Shown: one piece after another, positions 13,724 to 21,189 of the stretch
How positions within the stretch are numbered: the first letter of the stretch is position 1
Layout: each line of letters starts with the position of its first letter
Assembly: GCA_000433095.1 (NCBI GenBank)
Contig: HF991459.1
Coordinates: forward strand, 1 to 21,189
DNA length: 21,189 nucleotides
Direction: 5' to 3'
Origin: Clostridium sp. CAG:967
GTDB taxonomy: Bacteria > Cyanobacteriota > Vampirovibrionia > Gastranaerophilales > Gastranaerophilaceae
Notes under the pieces: generated by a model
What the model saw: the letters and a program-made list of their open reading frames with translations, nothing else
Told to the model about the DNA's origin: nothing
Databases searched by the model: none
Program-made: the position numbers and the translations under genes

Positions 13724-14794
13724 TTATTCTGCAGATAATTCTTTTTCTGACCCCGGATTATTTACGGTCAATGCGATACGTTTATCTGTTGGATTAAACT
13801 TCAAGATATATGTATCTATTTTATCGCCTACCTGTAAAATACATTCTTTCTGGTTTTGCAATTCAACCACTTCTGCGTGCGGCAATAAAGCTTCTACGCC
13901 GGGGAATACTTCTACAAATGCACCAAAGTGTTTAATTCTTGTAATAGTACCCTCAACTTTGTCGCCTTCTTTAATTTGTTTTTCAGCTTCCAACCACGGA
14001 TCCGGTTCTAAATTTTTCAAGCTTAAAGAAACACGTTGTTTATCATGATCAACGGCAATAACTTCAACATCGATTTTGTCGCCGACATTTAAAATATCTG
14101 TAGGATGATCAATCCATCTCCAGGACAATTGAGACAGAGGCAATAAGCCATCAATGCCGCCTAAGTCAATAAATGCGCCGAAATCAGTAATTCTCACAAC
14201 ATCACCTTTAACAATTTGTCCCGGTTCAATTTGAGAGAACACATTTTTTCGTGCTTCAACAGCGCTGTCTTCATAAACTTTTTTATTAGAAAGTATAAAA
14301 TTATTTTGCTGCGGATCAAGAGTAAGAATTTTTAACTCGATTTTTCCGCCAACTTCTAAATCACTTTCTTTAGCTCTAAGTTGAGAAGAAGGCACAAATC
14401 CTCTTACACCTGAAATTTCAACAAGAACACCGCCTTTAACAATTCCGGCAATTGTTCCGAGAATAGTTTCGTCAGCTTCTTTAGCTTTTTCAAGTTCTTT
14501 CCATGCATAAGCCTGATCAACTTTTTTACGGGAAAGTAAAAACTTGCCGTCTTCATCTTCTTCTCTGATAATCAGAAATTCGTATTCTTTACCTTTTTCA
14601 AACTTTACTTCAATATTTTCATCTCTGTCAACAGCTTCACGTGTTGGAACAACGGCAATAGTTTTTGCTCCGATGTCAACCATTACACCCTGACTGTCAT
14701 AACCACAAACGATGCCTTTTACTAAATCCCCTTTTTGAAAATTATAGTCATATTGTTTCAATAATTCTTCAAAATCTAACTCTTTTGATGTCAT
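13724..14794 (-). CDS. rpsA: S1-domain RNA-binding protein, ribosomal protein S1 type
   Basis: About 356 residues with four S1 OB-fold domains. The first starts at GDLVKGIVCGYDSQGVMVDI, the second at ILGTIAGIVKGGVLVEI, the third at GQIVKGDVVRITDFGAFIDL and the fourth at GDKVEGTITRIKHFGAFVEV. Domains three and four are the most canonical. S1 helps the 30S ribosome bind mRNA. Four domains and about 360 residues match the short S1 proteins of Firmicutes and Cyanobacteria rather than the six-domain form of Proteobacteria. I choose ATG 14794, which has GGAG five bases upstream. An in-frame GTG at 14818 would add eight residues but lacks a ribosome site. A good promoter and terminator frame it as a single gene. 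Whether it is the true ribosomal S1 or an S1 paralogue cannot be told here. Confidence 0.88.
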   Translation of the reverse strand: MTSKELDFEELLKQYDYNFQKGDLVKGIVCGYDSQGVMVDIGAKTIAVVPTREAVDRDENIEVKFEKGKEYEFLIIREEDEDGKFLLSRKKVDQAYAWKELEKAKEADETILGTIAGIVKGGVLVEISGVRGFVPSSQLRAKESDLEVGGKIELKILTLDPQQNNFILSNKKVYEDSAVEARKNVFSQIEPGQIVKGDVVRITDFGAFIDLGGIDGLLPLSQLSWRWIDHPTDILNVGDKIDVEVIAVDHDKQRVSLSLKNLEPDPWLEAEKQIKEGDKVEGTITRIKHFGAFVEVFPGVEALLPHAEVVELQNQKECILQVGDKIDTYILKFNPTDKRIALTVNNPGSEKELSAE

Positions 14795-14839
14795 TTTTAC
14801 TCCATTGTCATAAGACACTCTACTAATATCATTACTATC

Positions 14840-14868
14840 ATTTTAGCAGATGCAGCCTGACTTGTAAA
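14840..14868 (-). promoter_or_regulatory. Sigma-70 promoter of the S1-domain gene
   Basis: On the minus strand TTTACA (14868-14863), a 17-base spacer and TAAAAT (14845-14840). The predicted leader to ATG 14794 is about 40 bases. Confidence 0.6.
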
Positions 14869-14907
14869 GCTTTTGTAAAATCTCTTAACATTTTTTATAG
14901 CACAAAG

Positions 14908-14939
14908 TGCGGACATCAGTTCACTTTCGGACGTCCGCA
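14908..14939. repeat. GC-rich inverted repeat downstream of valS
   Basis: TGCGGAC (14908-14914) and GTCCGCA (14933-14939) form a perfect 7-bp stem around an 18-base loop. The right arm also holds the self-complementary word GGACGTCC (14929-14936). It lies 21 bases past the valS stop but lacks a T run, so it is a weak terminator candidate, or else an mRNA-stabilising hairpin or a binding site. Confidence 0.55.
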
Positions 14940-14959
14940 TTCGGTATAATTCGTGTGTT

Positions 14960-17608
14960 TTAAGCCTTTAAAGACTCTATAAGGTCTGAGATTGTTTTTT
15001 CTTGTACTTCAATCTCAGCTATCCTTGATTTTGTTTGTTCGATTAACTCTTGCGGGGCATTAGCTACGAACTTAGGGTTGTTTATTCTGCCGGAAAGTGA
15101 TTTCTTTTCACTTACAAGTTTGTCTAATTTCTTTTGCTGACGTGCAATTTCTGCATCAAGGTCAATTAAATCAGCAAGAGGCAGGATTATTTTTGAAGCT
15201 GAAACAACAGCAGTAGCTGATTTTGAAGGTACAGGAGCATTCATATCGTTATAAGATATATTTTCAACTCTTGCCAGACGTTGAATATATGCTTCAATAG
15301 CTTCAAATATCGGCTTTTCATTTTTTTCTGCTCTGATTTCAATATCACATTTTACTGAAGGTGAGATATTGAAACTTTGACGAACGTTTCTTAATGAGGT
15401 AATTGTTTCAAAAACAAGTTCCATTTCTTCTGCTTCTTTTGGGAATTCCAATTCTTCTTTAAAATTCGGGAACTCAGCAACAATAATAGCTTTAGTATCT
15501 GTTTGTTTTGGTATAAGCTGCCATACACGTTCCGTGATATGAGGCATTATAGGATGAAGCATTCTTAATGCCATATCAAGGACATAGCGTAAAACTCTTT
15601 GTGTATTAGCTTTCAATTCTGTATCTTGCAATTGAATTTTTGCGATTTCAACGTACCAGTCGCAATATGAATTCCAGAAGAAATCATAAAGAACGTGAGC
15701 AGTTTCACCAATTCTGAATTCTTTTATATTTTCATTAATTTCTTTTGCAGTTTTATTGAGCTTGTCTAAAATCCATTTATCGGCAATTGTAAGCTTATCA
15801 AAATCAATATTTTTGTTATCTACGCCGTCAAGGTTCATTAATACAAATCTTGATGCATTCCAGATTTTATTAGCAAAGTTTCTGCCGTATTCAAATCTTT
15901 CTTCACTCATTTTTATATCTTGACCGCCATATGTGCATAAAGATGTCATAGTAAATCTCAATGCATCACAGCCGTACTTATCAATAATTTTTACGGGATC
16001 AATTGTATTGCCTTTAGATTTTGACATTTTCTGTCCTTTTTCATCACGAATAAGTCCGTGAATATAAACTGTAGAAAACGGAGCTTTCCCTGTAAATTCC
16101 AATCCCATAGTAATCATTCTTGCAACCCAGAAGAAGATAATATCAAAACCTGTTACAAGAGTTGTTGTAGGATAGAATTTTTTGAAATCATCACTTTGAG
16201 TATCGGGCCAGCCCATTGTTGAGAAAGGCCACAAACCTGATGAGAACCATGTATCAAGAACATCACTGTCTTGAGTATAATTAGCGGGATCAGGATTTTC
16301 TTTAGCAACAACCATTTCACCTGTTTCATTGTGGTAGTATGCCGGAATTTGATGTCCCCACCATAGCTGGCGTGAAATACACCAGTCACGGATGTTTTCC
16401 ATCCAGCCTAAATAATTCTTTTCCCATCTGTCGGGAACAAATTTTATTCTGCCGTCTTTAACAGCTGCAATAGCTTCTTTTGCTAACGGCTCCATTTTAA
16501 CAAACCATTGTTCAGAAAGAAGCGGTTCAATTGTAGTACCGCAGCGCTGGCATTTACCAACGTTGTGTTCATGATCTCTTGTTCTTAAAAGGAAGTTTTC
16601 ATAAGAAAGCATTCCGATAATTTTTTCTCTGGCTTCATATCTGTCCAAACCGTGTAATGATTGAGGAACTTCGCCGCAAGCTTTCATCTTGCCTTCGGTA
16701 TCAATAACCCATACAGGTTTTAAACCATGACGTTTTCCAACCTCAAAGTCGTTAGGATCATGTGCAGGCGTAATTTTAACAGCACCTGTACCAAAGTTTT
16801 TATCAACATATTCATCCGCAATAATAGGAATTTCTCTTCCTGAAAGCGGGATTACAACAGTTTTTCCGATTAACTCGGAATATTTATGGTCAGACGGATG
16901 AACAGCAATTGCAACATCACCGAAGATAGTTTCAGGACGTGTAGTTGCAACTATAATTGCTCCATGTTCACCTTTCAGCGGGTAAGAAATTTCCCACATG
17001 TGTCCCTGTTCTGTTGCATATTCTGTCTCAACATCAGAAATAGCACTGTTACAGCGAGGACACCAGTTTACAATATATTTTCCTTTATAGATTAATCCTT
17101 TTTCGTAAAGTTTAATAAAAACTTCTTTTACAGCTTCAGAACATCCTTCATCAAACGTAAAACGTTCTCTTGTTCTGTCAAAAGAAGCACCTAACCTTTT
17201 GCATTGGTCTAAGATAGCTGATTTATGTTCATTTGCCCATTTCCAGGTTTCTTCAAGGAATTTTTCACGCCCCAAATCATAACGTGAAACTCCTTGTTCT
17301 CTAAGTTTTTTCTCAACAACATTTTGTGTTGCAATACCTGCATGGTCCGTTCCCGGAAGCCAGAGTGTTTCGTAACCTGACATTCTGTGGTAACGTGTTA
17401 AGATATCCTGCAAAGTTTCATCCAAAGCATGTCCCATATGAAGCACACCTGTAACATTCGGAGGCGGAATTACAATTGAATAAGGCGGTTTGTCGCTTTT
17501 TGCATCTGCCTTAAAAAATTCTCCTTTTTCCCAAAATTTATATATATTTTCTTCTGTTTCTTTTGCATCATAAACTGTAGGTAAATCTTCAATTCTTATC
17601 GCTGTCAT
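14960..17608 (-). CDS. valS: Valine--tRNA ligase
   Basis: 882 residues, the normal size for a class I valyl-tRNA synthetase, which charges tRNA-Val in the cytoplasm. The HIGH motif appears as NVTGVLHMGHA, with H57-MG-H60. The KMSKS motif is exact at residues 527-531 (QKMSKSKGNT). The editing domain lies between them, with typical ATTRPETIFGDVA and GTGAVKITPAHDPNDF. Zinc-type Cys pairs are present (WCPRCNS, CQRCGT). Anticodon-binding helices follow, and the last 70 or so residues form the usual C-terminal coiled coil (LDAEIARQQKKLDKLVSEKK). AAGGA lies seven bases before ATG 17608. It lies downstream of fabI, separated by a terminator. All key residues are present and the gene is intact. Confidence 0.98.
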   Translation of the reverse strand: MTAIRIEDLPTVYDAKETEENIYKFWEKGEFFKADAKSDKPPYSIVIPPPNVTGVLHMGHALDETLQDILTRYHRMSGYETLWLPGTDHAGIATQNVVEKKLREQGVSRYDLGREKFLEETWKWANEHKSAILDQCKRLGASFDRTRERFTFDEGCSEAVKEVFIKLYEKGLIYKGKYIVNWCPRCNSAISDVETEYATEQGHMWEISYPLKGEHGAIIVATTRPETIFGDVAIAVHPSDHKYSELIGKTVVIPLSGREIPIIADEYVDKNFGTGAVKITPAHDPNDFEVGKRHGLKPVWVIDTEGKMKACGEVPQSLHGLDRYEAREKIIGMLSYENFLLRTRDHEHNVGKCQRCGTTIEPLLSEQWFVKMEPLAKEAIAAVKDGRIKFVPDRWEKNYLGWMENIRDWCISRQLWWGHQIPAYYHNETGEMVVAKENPDPANYTQDSDVLDTWFSSGLWPFSTMGWPDTQSDDFKKFYPTTTLVTGFDIIFFWVARMITMGLEFTGKAPFSTVYIHGLIRDEKGQKMSKSKGNTIDPVKIIDKYGCDALRFTMTSLCTYGGQDIKMSEERFEYGRNFANKIWNASRFVLMNLDGVDNKNIDFDKLTIADKWILDKLNKTAKEINENIKEFRIGETAHVLYDFFWNSYCDWYVEIAKIQLQDTELKANTQRVLRYVLDMALRMLHPIMPHITERVWQLIPKQTDTKAIIVAEFPNFKEELEFPKEAEEMELVFETITSLRNVRQSFNISPSVKCDIEIRAEKNEKPIFEAIEAYIQRLARVENISYNDMNAPVPSKSATAVVSASKIILPLADLIDLDAEIARQQKKLDKLVSEKKSLSGRINNPKFVANAPQELIEQTKSRIAEIEVQEKTISDLIESLKA

Positions 17609-17652
17609 AAAAAATCCTTCTTATTTTTTCGTCTAATACAAAAATAGCACAA

Positions 17653-17688
17653 AAAAAAGAGAGCGTAAATAATACGCTTCTCTTTTTT
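17653..17688 (-). terminator. Intrinsic terminator of fabI
   Basis: An AAAAAAGAGAGCGTA arm pairs with TACGCTTCTCTTTTTT across a short AT loop, with one bulged base. On the minus strand the hairpin ends in a T-rich run. It lies between the fabI stop and valS. Confidence 0.85.
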
Positions 17689-17702
17689 AACAAATAGAAT
17701 TT

Positions 17703-18515
17703 TTACGCTTTAGGAATAGAATTTGCAATAATTTCCATTTCTTCCAATGAAGCATAAACAGCATGGCATCCGCAATCTACATAAAGGATTTGACCTGTTG
17801 TACCTGTAGACAGGTCTGATGCTAAGTACAAGCCGGCTTTACCGACATCTTCCAATGATACGTTTCTGCCGAGAGGAGCTTTCGCAACTGCTGCTTTAAG
17901 CATTTTATCAAAACCTGAAATACCTTTTGCTGCAAGAGTTTTAACGGCACCTGCTGAGATACAGTTAACTCTGACACCTTTTTTGCCTAAATCTGCTGCT
18001 AAATATCTCATTGAAGATTCAAGAGCTGCCTTAGCAACACCCATAATATTGTAATTTGCAACGACATATTCAGAGCCTAAATATGTTAATGCAAATACTG
18101 ATGCACCTTCATTTAAGATAGGTTCAGCATGTTTGCAAAGTGAGATTAATGAATAAGCACTTACACCCATTGCCAAATCCCAGCCTGCTTTTGATGTATC
18201 AATAAATCTGCCCTGCAAATCTTCTTTAGCGGCAAAAGCAACAGCGTGAACTACAAAATCTAATTTTCCGTATACTTTTTCGCATTCTTTAAATACAGCT
18301 GCAACTTCATCTTCTTTTGTTACATCACAGCTCATAATTATTTTTGCGCCCATATCTTCAGCAAGCGGTCTTACACGTTTTTCCATAGCTTCGCCTGCAT
18401 ATGTGAAAGCTATTTCAGCACCTGCTTCATAAAGTTGTTTTGCAATAGCATAGGCAATCCCGTGAGTGTTAGAAACTCCGAAAATAACACCTCTTTTACC
18501 TTCCATTAGTTTCAT
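17703..18515 (-). CDS. fabI: Enoyl-[acyl-carrier-protein] reductase (NADH), FabI
   Basis: 270 residues, typical of FabI, which reduces enoyl-ACP in the last step of each fatty acid elongation round. The N-terminal dinucleotide-binding loop is GVSNTHGIAYAIAK. The catalytic Tyr and Lys sit in ANYNIMGVAKAALE (Tyr-x6-Lys), and the second conserved Tyr is in LTYLGSE, as in the triclosan-sensitive class. RVNCISAGAVKTLAAKGI is the substrate-loop signature and STGTTGQILYVDCGCHAV the typical C-terminal strand. ATG 18515 is preceded by GGGAG ten bases upstream; a second ATG nine bases later could also serve. It has its own promoter and terminator. Nothing is unusual about the enzyme. Confidence 0.97.
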   Translation of the reverse strand: MKLMEGKRGVIFGVSNTHGIAYAIAKQLYEAGAEIAFTYAGEAMEKRVRPLAEDMGAKIIMSCDVTKEDEVAAVFKECEKVYGKLDFVVHAVAFAAKEDLQGRFIDTSKAGWDLAMGVSAYSLISLCKHAEPILNEGASVFALTYLGSEYVVANYNIMGVAKAALESSMRYLAADLGKKGVRVNCISAGAVKTLAAKGISGFDKMLKAAVAKAPLGRNVSLEDVGKAGLYLASDLSTGTTGQILYVDCGCHAVYASLEEMEIIANSIPKA

Positions 18516-18557
18516 AATTATTATTCTCCCTTTTATTAAAACTAAAATACTAAAATA

Positions 18558-18586
18558 ATTTTAACAAAAACAAAAAAGATTAGCAA
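18558..18586 (-). promoter_or_regulatory. Sigma-70-like promoter of fabI
   Basis: On the minus strand TTGCTA (18586-18581), a 17-base spacer and TAAAAT (18563-18558). It precedes ATG 18515 by about 40 bases. Confidence 0.5.
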
Positions 18587-18605
18587 ATTTTTAATCTCAG
18601 AATAT

Positions 18606-18628
18606 ATGTTAACAAATGTAACAACATG
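18606..18628 (+). promoter_or_regulatory. Candidate regulatory element, copy 2 (upstream of the 620-aa protein gene)
   Basis: Reads ATGTTAA followed by CAAATGTAACAACATG on the plus strand, matching the element at 11273-11248 (minus strand) apart from three single-base gaps. It contains the dyad TGTTA-N7-TAACA (18607-18623). It is oriented toward the downstream gene in both cases. It could equally act on fabI, which is divergent. Confidence 0.5.
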
Positions 18629-18636
18629 CAAACATG

Positions 18637-18756
18637 CTGAAATCAGACGATTTCGGAAGTTTTTATATGTTTAAGAGAGCGGATTTCTGTACGAACTTTA
18701 GTTCGGATAACTACCCGAGTAAGCCGGTAAAGCCAAAGGCTTGAAGGCGAAAACAG
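18637..18756 (+). other. Structured leader candidate before the 620-aa protein gene
   Basis: Three perfect hairpins lie in a row: GAAATC-AGAC-GATTTC (18639-18654), CGAAC-TTTA-GTTCG (18692-18705) and AAGCC-AAA-GGCTT (18730-18742). The second and third lie in an unusually GC-rich stretch (about 18676-18760) with short GCCG, CCCGA and ACAGG words that could form a junction. I compared it by eye with c-di-GMP-I, cobalamin, TPP, FMN, SAM-I, THF and ZTP riboswitch cores and found no match. It may be a novel RNA element or just a leader with local hairpins. Confidence 0.4.
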
Positions 18757-20631
18757 GTGAGCATGGAAGAAATCCAAGAGAGTACAAACAACAGAGAGCA
18801 GACTATGGGCGTTTCAAACGTATACAACTCCAATAAGATTGATCTGGTAAAACTTGCCTTAACCAATAAAAGCAAGTCAACAGCTGCTTCCAGAAAACCT
18901 GATTATATGCAGATGACAGGTTCAATTTTTAATGCGCCTAACGCTAAATCTACAACATCAACAAACTCTTTAAGCGATTTAAATACTTTAAGAAGTCTTA
19001 ATGATATTAATAATAAAAATAACGAAACAGAAAGCACTAACGGTAAATCATCTTCTGGCTCAAATCTGGATAATATTGCCAACATAGATAATGCTGCTGA
19101 CGGTAAAGCTGCAGCACGCAGTGCTGAAGCTAGCAGCGATGAAATCGCTGCTCAAACCAAATCATCCCAGGCAGATGAAAAAACTGTAACAAAGTTTGAT
19201 TCTGATGCTCAAAAACTTGATAAACAAATGGAAAAGGATGACAAAAAATTCCAACAAACATTAAAGAAGCAAGAAAATGAAATTAAAGATAATAATACAA
19301 AACTTGAAAAGTTAGCAAAAGAAACAGAAGAAACACAAACAGAAATTGATGCTGCTCAGAATGAACTGGACTCATTACTGGCTACAAGTGCATTCACAAT
19401 AAATAATGCTCAAAATTCCTCAGGAACTTCTAACAGCAATCCTAATGAAGGAAGAATTCAGGAATTACAAACATTAATAGGTTCTAAAATTGAGTTAACA
19501 CAAGCAAACGGTAAACAAATCTATTCAATACAAAGAAGTTCTTCAAGAACGATCACACGTATGAACAAGACAAACAGTACCTTTGTAAAAACCCAAACCA
19601 AGAACCAAAAAACCTTAAACACTAACCAGACAAAAGCACAAAAGGCAATTGAAGTTGCAACAAAATTTGAACAGGCAGCAGCTTTAGTTTCACAAGTAGG
19701 ACAAACAGTAAACCTTGCCGGTAAAGGTCTTGTTGCATTAGGCGCTTCAATGAGCTGGGCTGCCGGTGCGGGTGCAGCACTAATTGCTGCCGGTAATGTA
19801 ATGCAAAAAGTTGGTACCGTAACCGAAATGGTCGGTAACTACGGACAAGCTGCTGCAAATATTACAAAAGCAGCTGCATACGCTGCTGACGGTAACTTAT
19901 CCGGAGCATTACAAAGCGCAGCAGGTGCAATTCAAACAGGTGCAGCTGCAGTCAAAACAACTAAAGGACTTGGTAAAACATTTGATTCAATAAATGAACA
20001 AGCTAATCAGGCAACACAAAAACTTGCTGCAAATTCTGCCGCAAGAGAAACCGTAAAAGATATGACAACTGAACAACTTGGCGGTATGTCTAAAAAAGAA
20101 GCAAGAAAAGCTATAAGCCAAGATTTACAAAATCAAATGGCTGAAGGTTCTATTGCTACAAGCAAAAAAGGTGCTTTAGGGCAGATGAAAGAATTAAAAA
20201 ATAATGCTTTGGAGGGTGACAGCCAAACATTAAAAATGAATAGCCAAACAGGTAAAATTGAACAAAATATTACAAAAAGCAAAGCGACAATAGCATTAGA
20301 AAAAGCTAAAAGTGATTTTGCATCCGCTGTTGCAAAAGAAAACGCAACATTAACAGACGGAGTAATTACAGGTCTTGACAGCAAAGGAAGAAAAGCTGTC
20401 AAAGCAAAAATGGCTAGCAGATTTAGCAATACTGCAACAGATACCGTTAAATCAAGCAAGAAGTTTGATGCAAGCAAATTAGTTCAAGGTTTACAATCAA
20501 CAGCTGCACTATTTAATCAGCAAGGAACTCAACAAACAGCTTCGACAAACAAAGGTCCCGCACCTCAATGGGACTTGAGCAGAGACAGCAGATATCAAAA
20601 AATCAGAAATTCAAGATTAAGCAACGCATAA
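18757..20631 (+). CDS. Large coiled-coil protein with translocator-like layout (candidate secreted protein)
   Basis: 624 residues from GTG 18757, or 622 from ATG 18763, which has AGG five bases upstream; a start at ATG 18805 is also possible. No cysteine is visible. Residues 1-140 are Ser/Thr/Asn-rich and probably disordered. Residues 145-210 and 231-305 are coiled coils separated by a Ser/Asn linker. Residues 306-400 are rich in Ala/Gly/Val with likely membrane-inserting helices (LAGKGLVALGASMSWAAGAG, then AALIAAGNVMQKVG). The rest is Lys/Gln/Ala-rich helix. Coiled coils followed by small-residue hydrophobic helices, without a Sec signal, is the layout of type III translocators of the SctE/IpaB/YopB kind. 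That is a layout argument, not a sequence match. It is monocistronic, with a structured leader and its own terminator. Confidence 0.8.
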   Translation: MSMEEIQESTNNREQTMGVSNVYNSNKIDLVKLALTNKSKSTAASRKPDYMQMTGSIFNAPNAKSTTSTNSLSDLNTLRSLNDINNKNNETESTNGKSSSGSNLDNIANIDNAADGKAAARSAEASSDEIAAQTKSSQADEKTVTKFDSDAQKLDKQMEKDDKKFQQTLKKQENEIKDNNTKLEKLAKETEETQTEIDAAQNELDSLLATSAFTINNAQNSSGTSNSNPNEGRIQELQTLIGSKIELTQANGKQIYSIQRSSSRTITRMNKTNSTFVKTQTKNQKTLNTNQTKAQKAIEVATKFEQAAALVSQVGQTVNLAGKGLVALGASMSWAAGAGAALIAAGNVMQKVGTVTEMVGNYGQAAANITKAAAYAADGNLSGALQSAAGAIQTGAAAVKTTKGLGKTFDSINEQANQATQKLAANSAARETVKDMTTEQLGGMSKKEARKAISQDLQNQMAEGSIATSKKGALGQMKELKNNALEGDSQTLKMNSQTGKIEQNITKSKATIALEKAKSDFASAVAKENATLTDGVITGLDSKGRKAVKAKMASRFSNTATDTVKSSKKFDASKLVQGLQSTAALFNQQGTQQTASTNKGPAPQWDLSRDSRYQKIRNSRLSNA

Positions 20632-20632
20632 G

Positions 20633-20667
20633 AAAAAGAAGCCCATCATATTGATAAGCTTCTTTTT
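20633..20667. terminator. Bidirectional intrinsic terminator
   Basis: A 10-bp stem AAAAAGAAGC / GCTTCTTTTT with a 15-base loop, followed by a T run on the plus strand. The minus strand also ends in a T-rich run. It separates the convergent 620-aa gene and the PilZ gene. Confidence 0.88.
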
Positions 20668-20686
20668 TTATTTATTATTTATTTTG

Positions 20687-21189
20687 TTATCTTACAAAAG
20701 ACAAGTTTTTGTTGTTTAATCTTTTAGCAGCTGTTTGTTCTTCTAACATAATATTTAAGTATAGAATTTTGTTTGCAGTTGCTTGATCAAGATTTATGAA
20801 TTCTGCCCCTGCCCTTCTTGATGTTGCTGATACAACTTTTACATCAGCAGTGAAATCAAGGTTGCCGCAAGAGATTTGTACCGGAACGACATCACCTACT
20901 TTTAAATCATTGTGGTGTCTTACAGCAATACCGCCTCTTGAGATATCAACAAGTGAATCTATTTGGGTATTTTCTGCTAATCTTACAGGAGCTTGTCCAT
21001 CATTTGCACCAAACCTCATATACTGACGTTTGTCAATTGAGTAAACTGCATTATCAACCGCACGTTGTTTGTAAGTGTATTTACCCATTTCTTCATTGGT
21101 ATTAATGTCAGTATCTGTATCTGTGTCAGTATCTGTATCTGTGTCTGTATCTGTGTCAGTATCCGTATCCGTATCTGTGTCTGTGTCTG
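20687..21189 (-). CDS. PilZ-domain protein with Thr-Asp repeat (5' end outside window)
   Basis: The PilZ domain lies in the last 133 residues. The c-di-GMP-binding signature is complete: R-QYM-R (RxxxR) at residues 21-26 counted from Met 21088-21086, and D-I-S-R-G-G (DxSxxG) at 48-53. Beta-strand segments VVPVQISCGNLDFTADVKVV and AGAEFINL follow. PilZ proteins sense c-di-GMP and adjust motility, secretion or surface polymers. Met 21088 has no ribosome site, and the frame stays open upstream through INTNEE into (Thr-Asp)n to the window edge. The true start, and maybe another domain, therefore lies beyond base 21189. The TD stretch is coded by a six-base repeat and may vary in length. It is convergent with the 620-aa gene. 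Confidence 0.88.
   Translation of the reverse strand, partial: DTDTDTDTDTDTDTDTDTDTDTDTDTDINTNEEMGKYTYKQRAVDNAVYSIDKRQYMRFGANDGQAPVRLAENTQIDSLVDISRGGIAVRHHNDLKVGDVVPVQISCGNLDFTADVKVVSATSRRAGAEFINLDQATANKILYLNIMLEEQTAAKRLNNKNLSFVR
21107..21189 (-). repeat. Hexanucleotide repeat coding (Thr-Asp)n
   Basis: About fourteen six-base units of the types GTATCT, GTGTCT, GTCAGT and ATCCGT (plus strand) run to the window edge. On the minus strand every unit reads Thr-Asp in the PilZ frame, with silent variation between units. Unit loss or gain keeps the frame. Confidence 0.93.

Noticed and set aside
18676..18760. Possible c-di-GMP-I riboswitch, because GTAAAGCC...GGCTT looks like part of that aptamer and a PilZ gene is near.
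   Set aside because: The essential GCA-GG-AAACC core and the second tetraloop-receptor arm are absent, so I list it only as an unrecognised structured leader.
21107..21189. CRISPR-like or satellite repeat at the right edge.
   Set aside because: Units are six bases with no spacers and read as Thr-Asp in the PilZ frame, so this is a coding microsatellite.

Overview
The window looks like a low-GC bacterial chromosome, most likely an uncultured gut-type relative of the Cyanobacteria (Gastranaerophilales / 'Melainabacteria', Vampirovibrionia). This is an inference. It rests on AT-rich codon usage, a prepilin with the core FTLAEILITLGVIGVVAAMT, a short S1 protein, and type III export genes next to secreted-looking proteins of no familiar family. 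No rRNA, tRNA, insertion sequence or CRISPR array is visible.

Left part (1-5801, minus strand): a compact operon fliE - fliF - fliG-like - fliH - flhA/sctV. It encodes the base and export gate of a type III secretion machine. The basal-body proteins are flagellar in type, but the export gate has injectisome-type signature residues, and no flagellin, rod, hook or motor gene is present. Upstream (5981-6735) is a type IV prepilin-like gene whose leader is interrupted by a run of ten G residues. As sequenced, this tract puts the good start codon out of frame, so the gene may be phase variable.

Middle (6776-10513): a dCMP deaminase, a divergent glycosyltransferase with a possibly leaderless transcript, a sequence-divergent PurH convergent with and overlapping it, and a plus-strand coiled-coil protein of unknown function.

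Region 10575-13464 (minus strand) holds four unknown genes. Two encode proteins (108 and 416 aa) that share matching N-terminal and C-terminal helical ends, with a large insert in the longer one. That layout resembles axial or secreted proteins of type III systems. A Gly-rich protein (273 aa) sits directly behind the 416-aa gene.

Region 13724-18515 (minus strand) is housekeeping: an S1-domain protein, valyl-tRNA synthetase (valS) and enoyl-ACP reductase (fabI), each with recognisable promoters or terminators.

Right end: a long plus-strand gene (18757-20631) encodes a cysteine-free 620-aa protein with coiled coils and a small-residue hydrophobic segment, laid out like type III translocators. 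It is preceded by a structured leader and by a sequence element nearly identical to one upstream of the 90/108-aa genes. A convergent PilZ (c-di-GMP-binding) protein follows, with an N-terminal Thr-Asp repeat that runs off the window.

Working hypothesis: the window carries parts of an undescribed type III secretion-like apparatus (left operon) together with scattered candidate substrates (10.5-13.5 kb and 18.7-20.6 kb) that may share a regulatory element.
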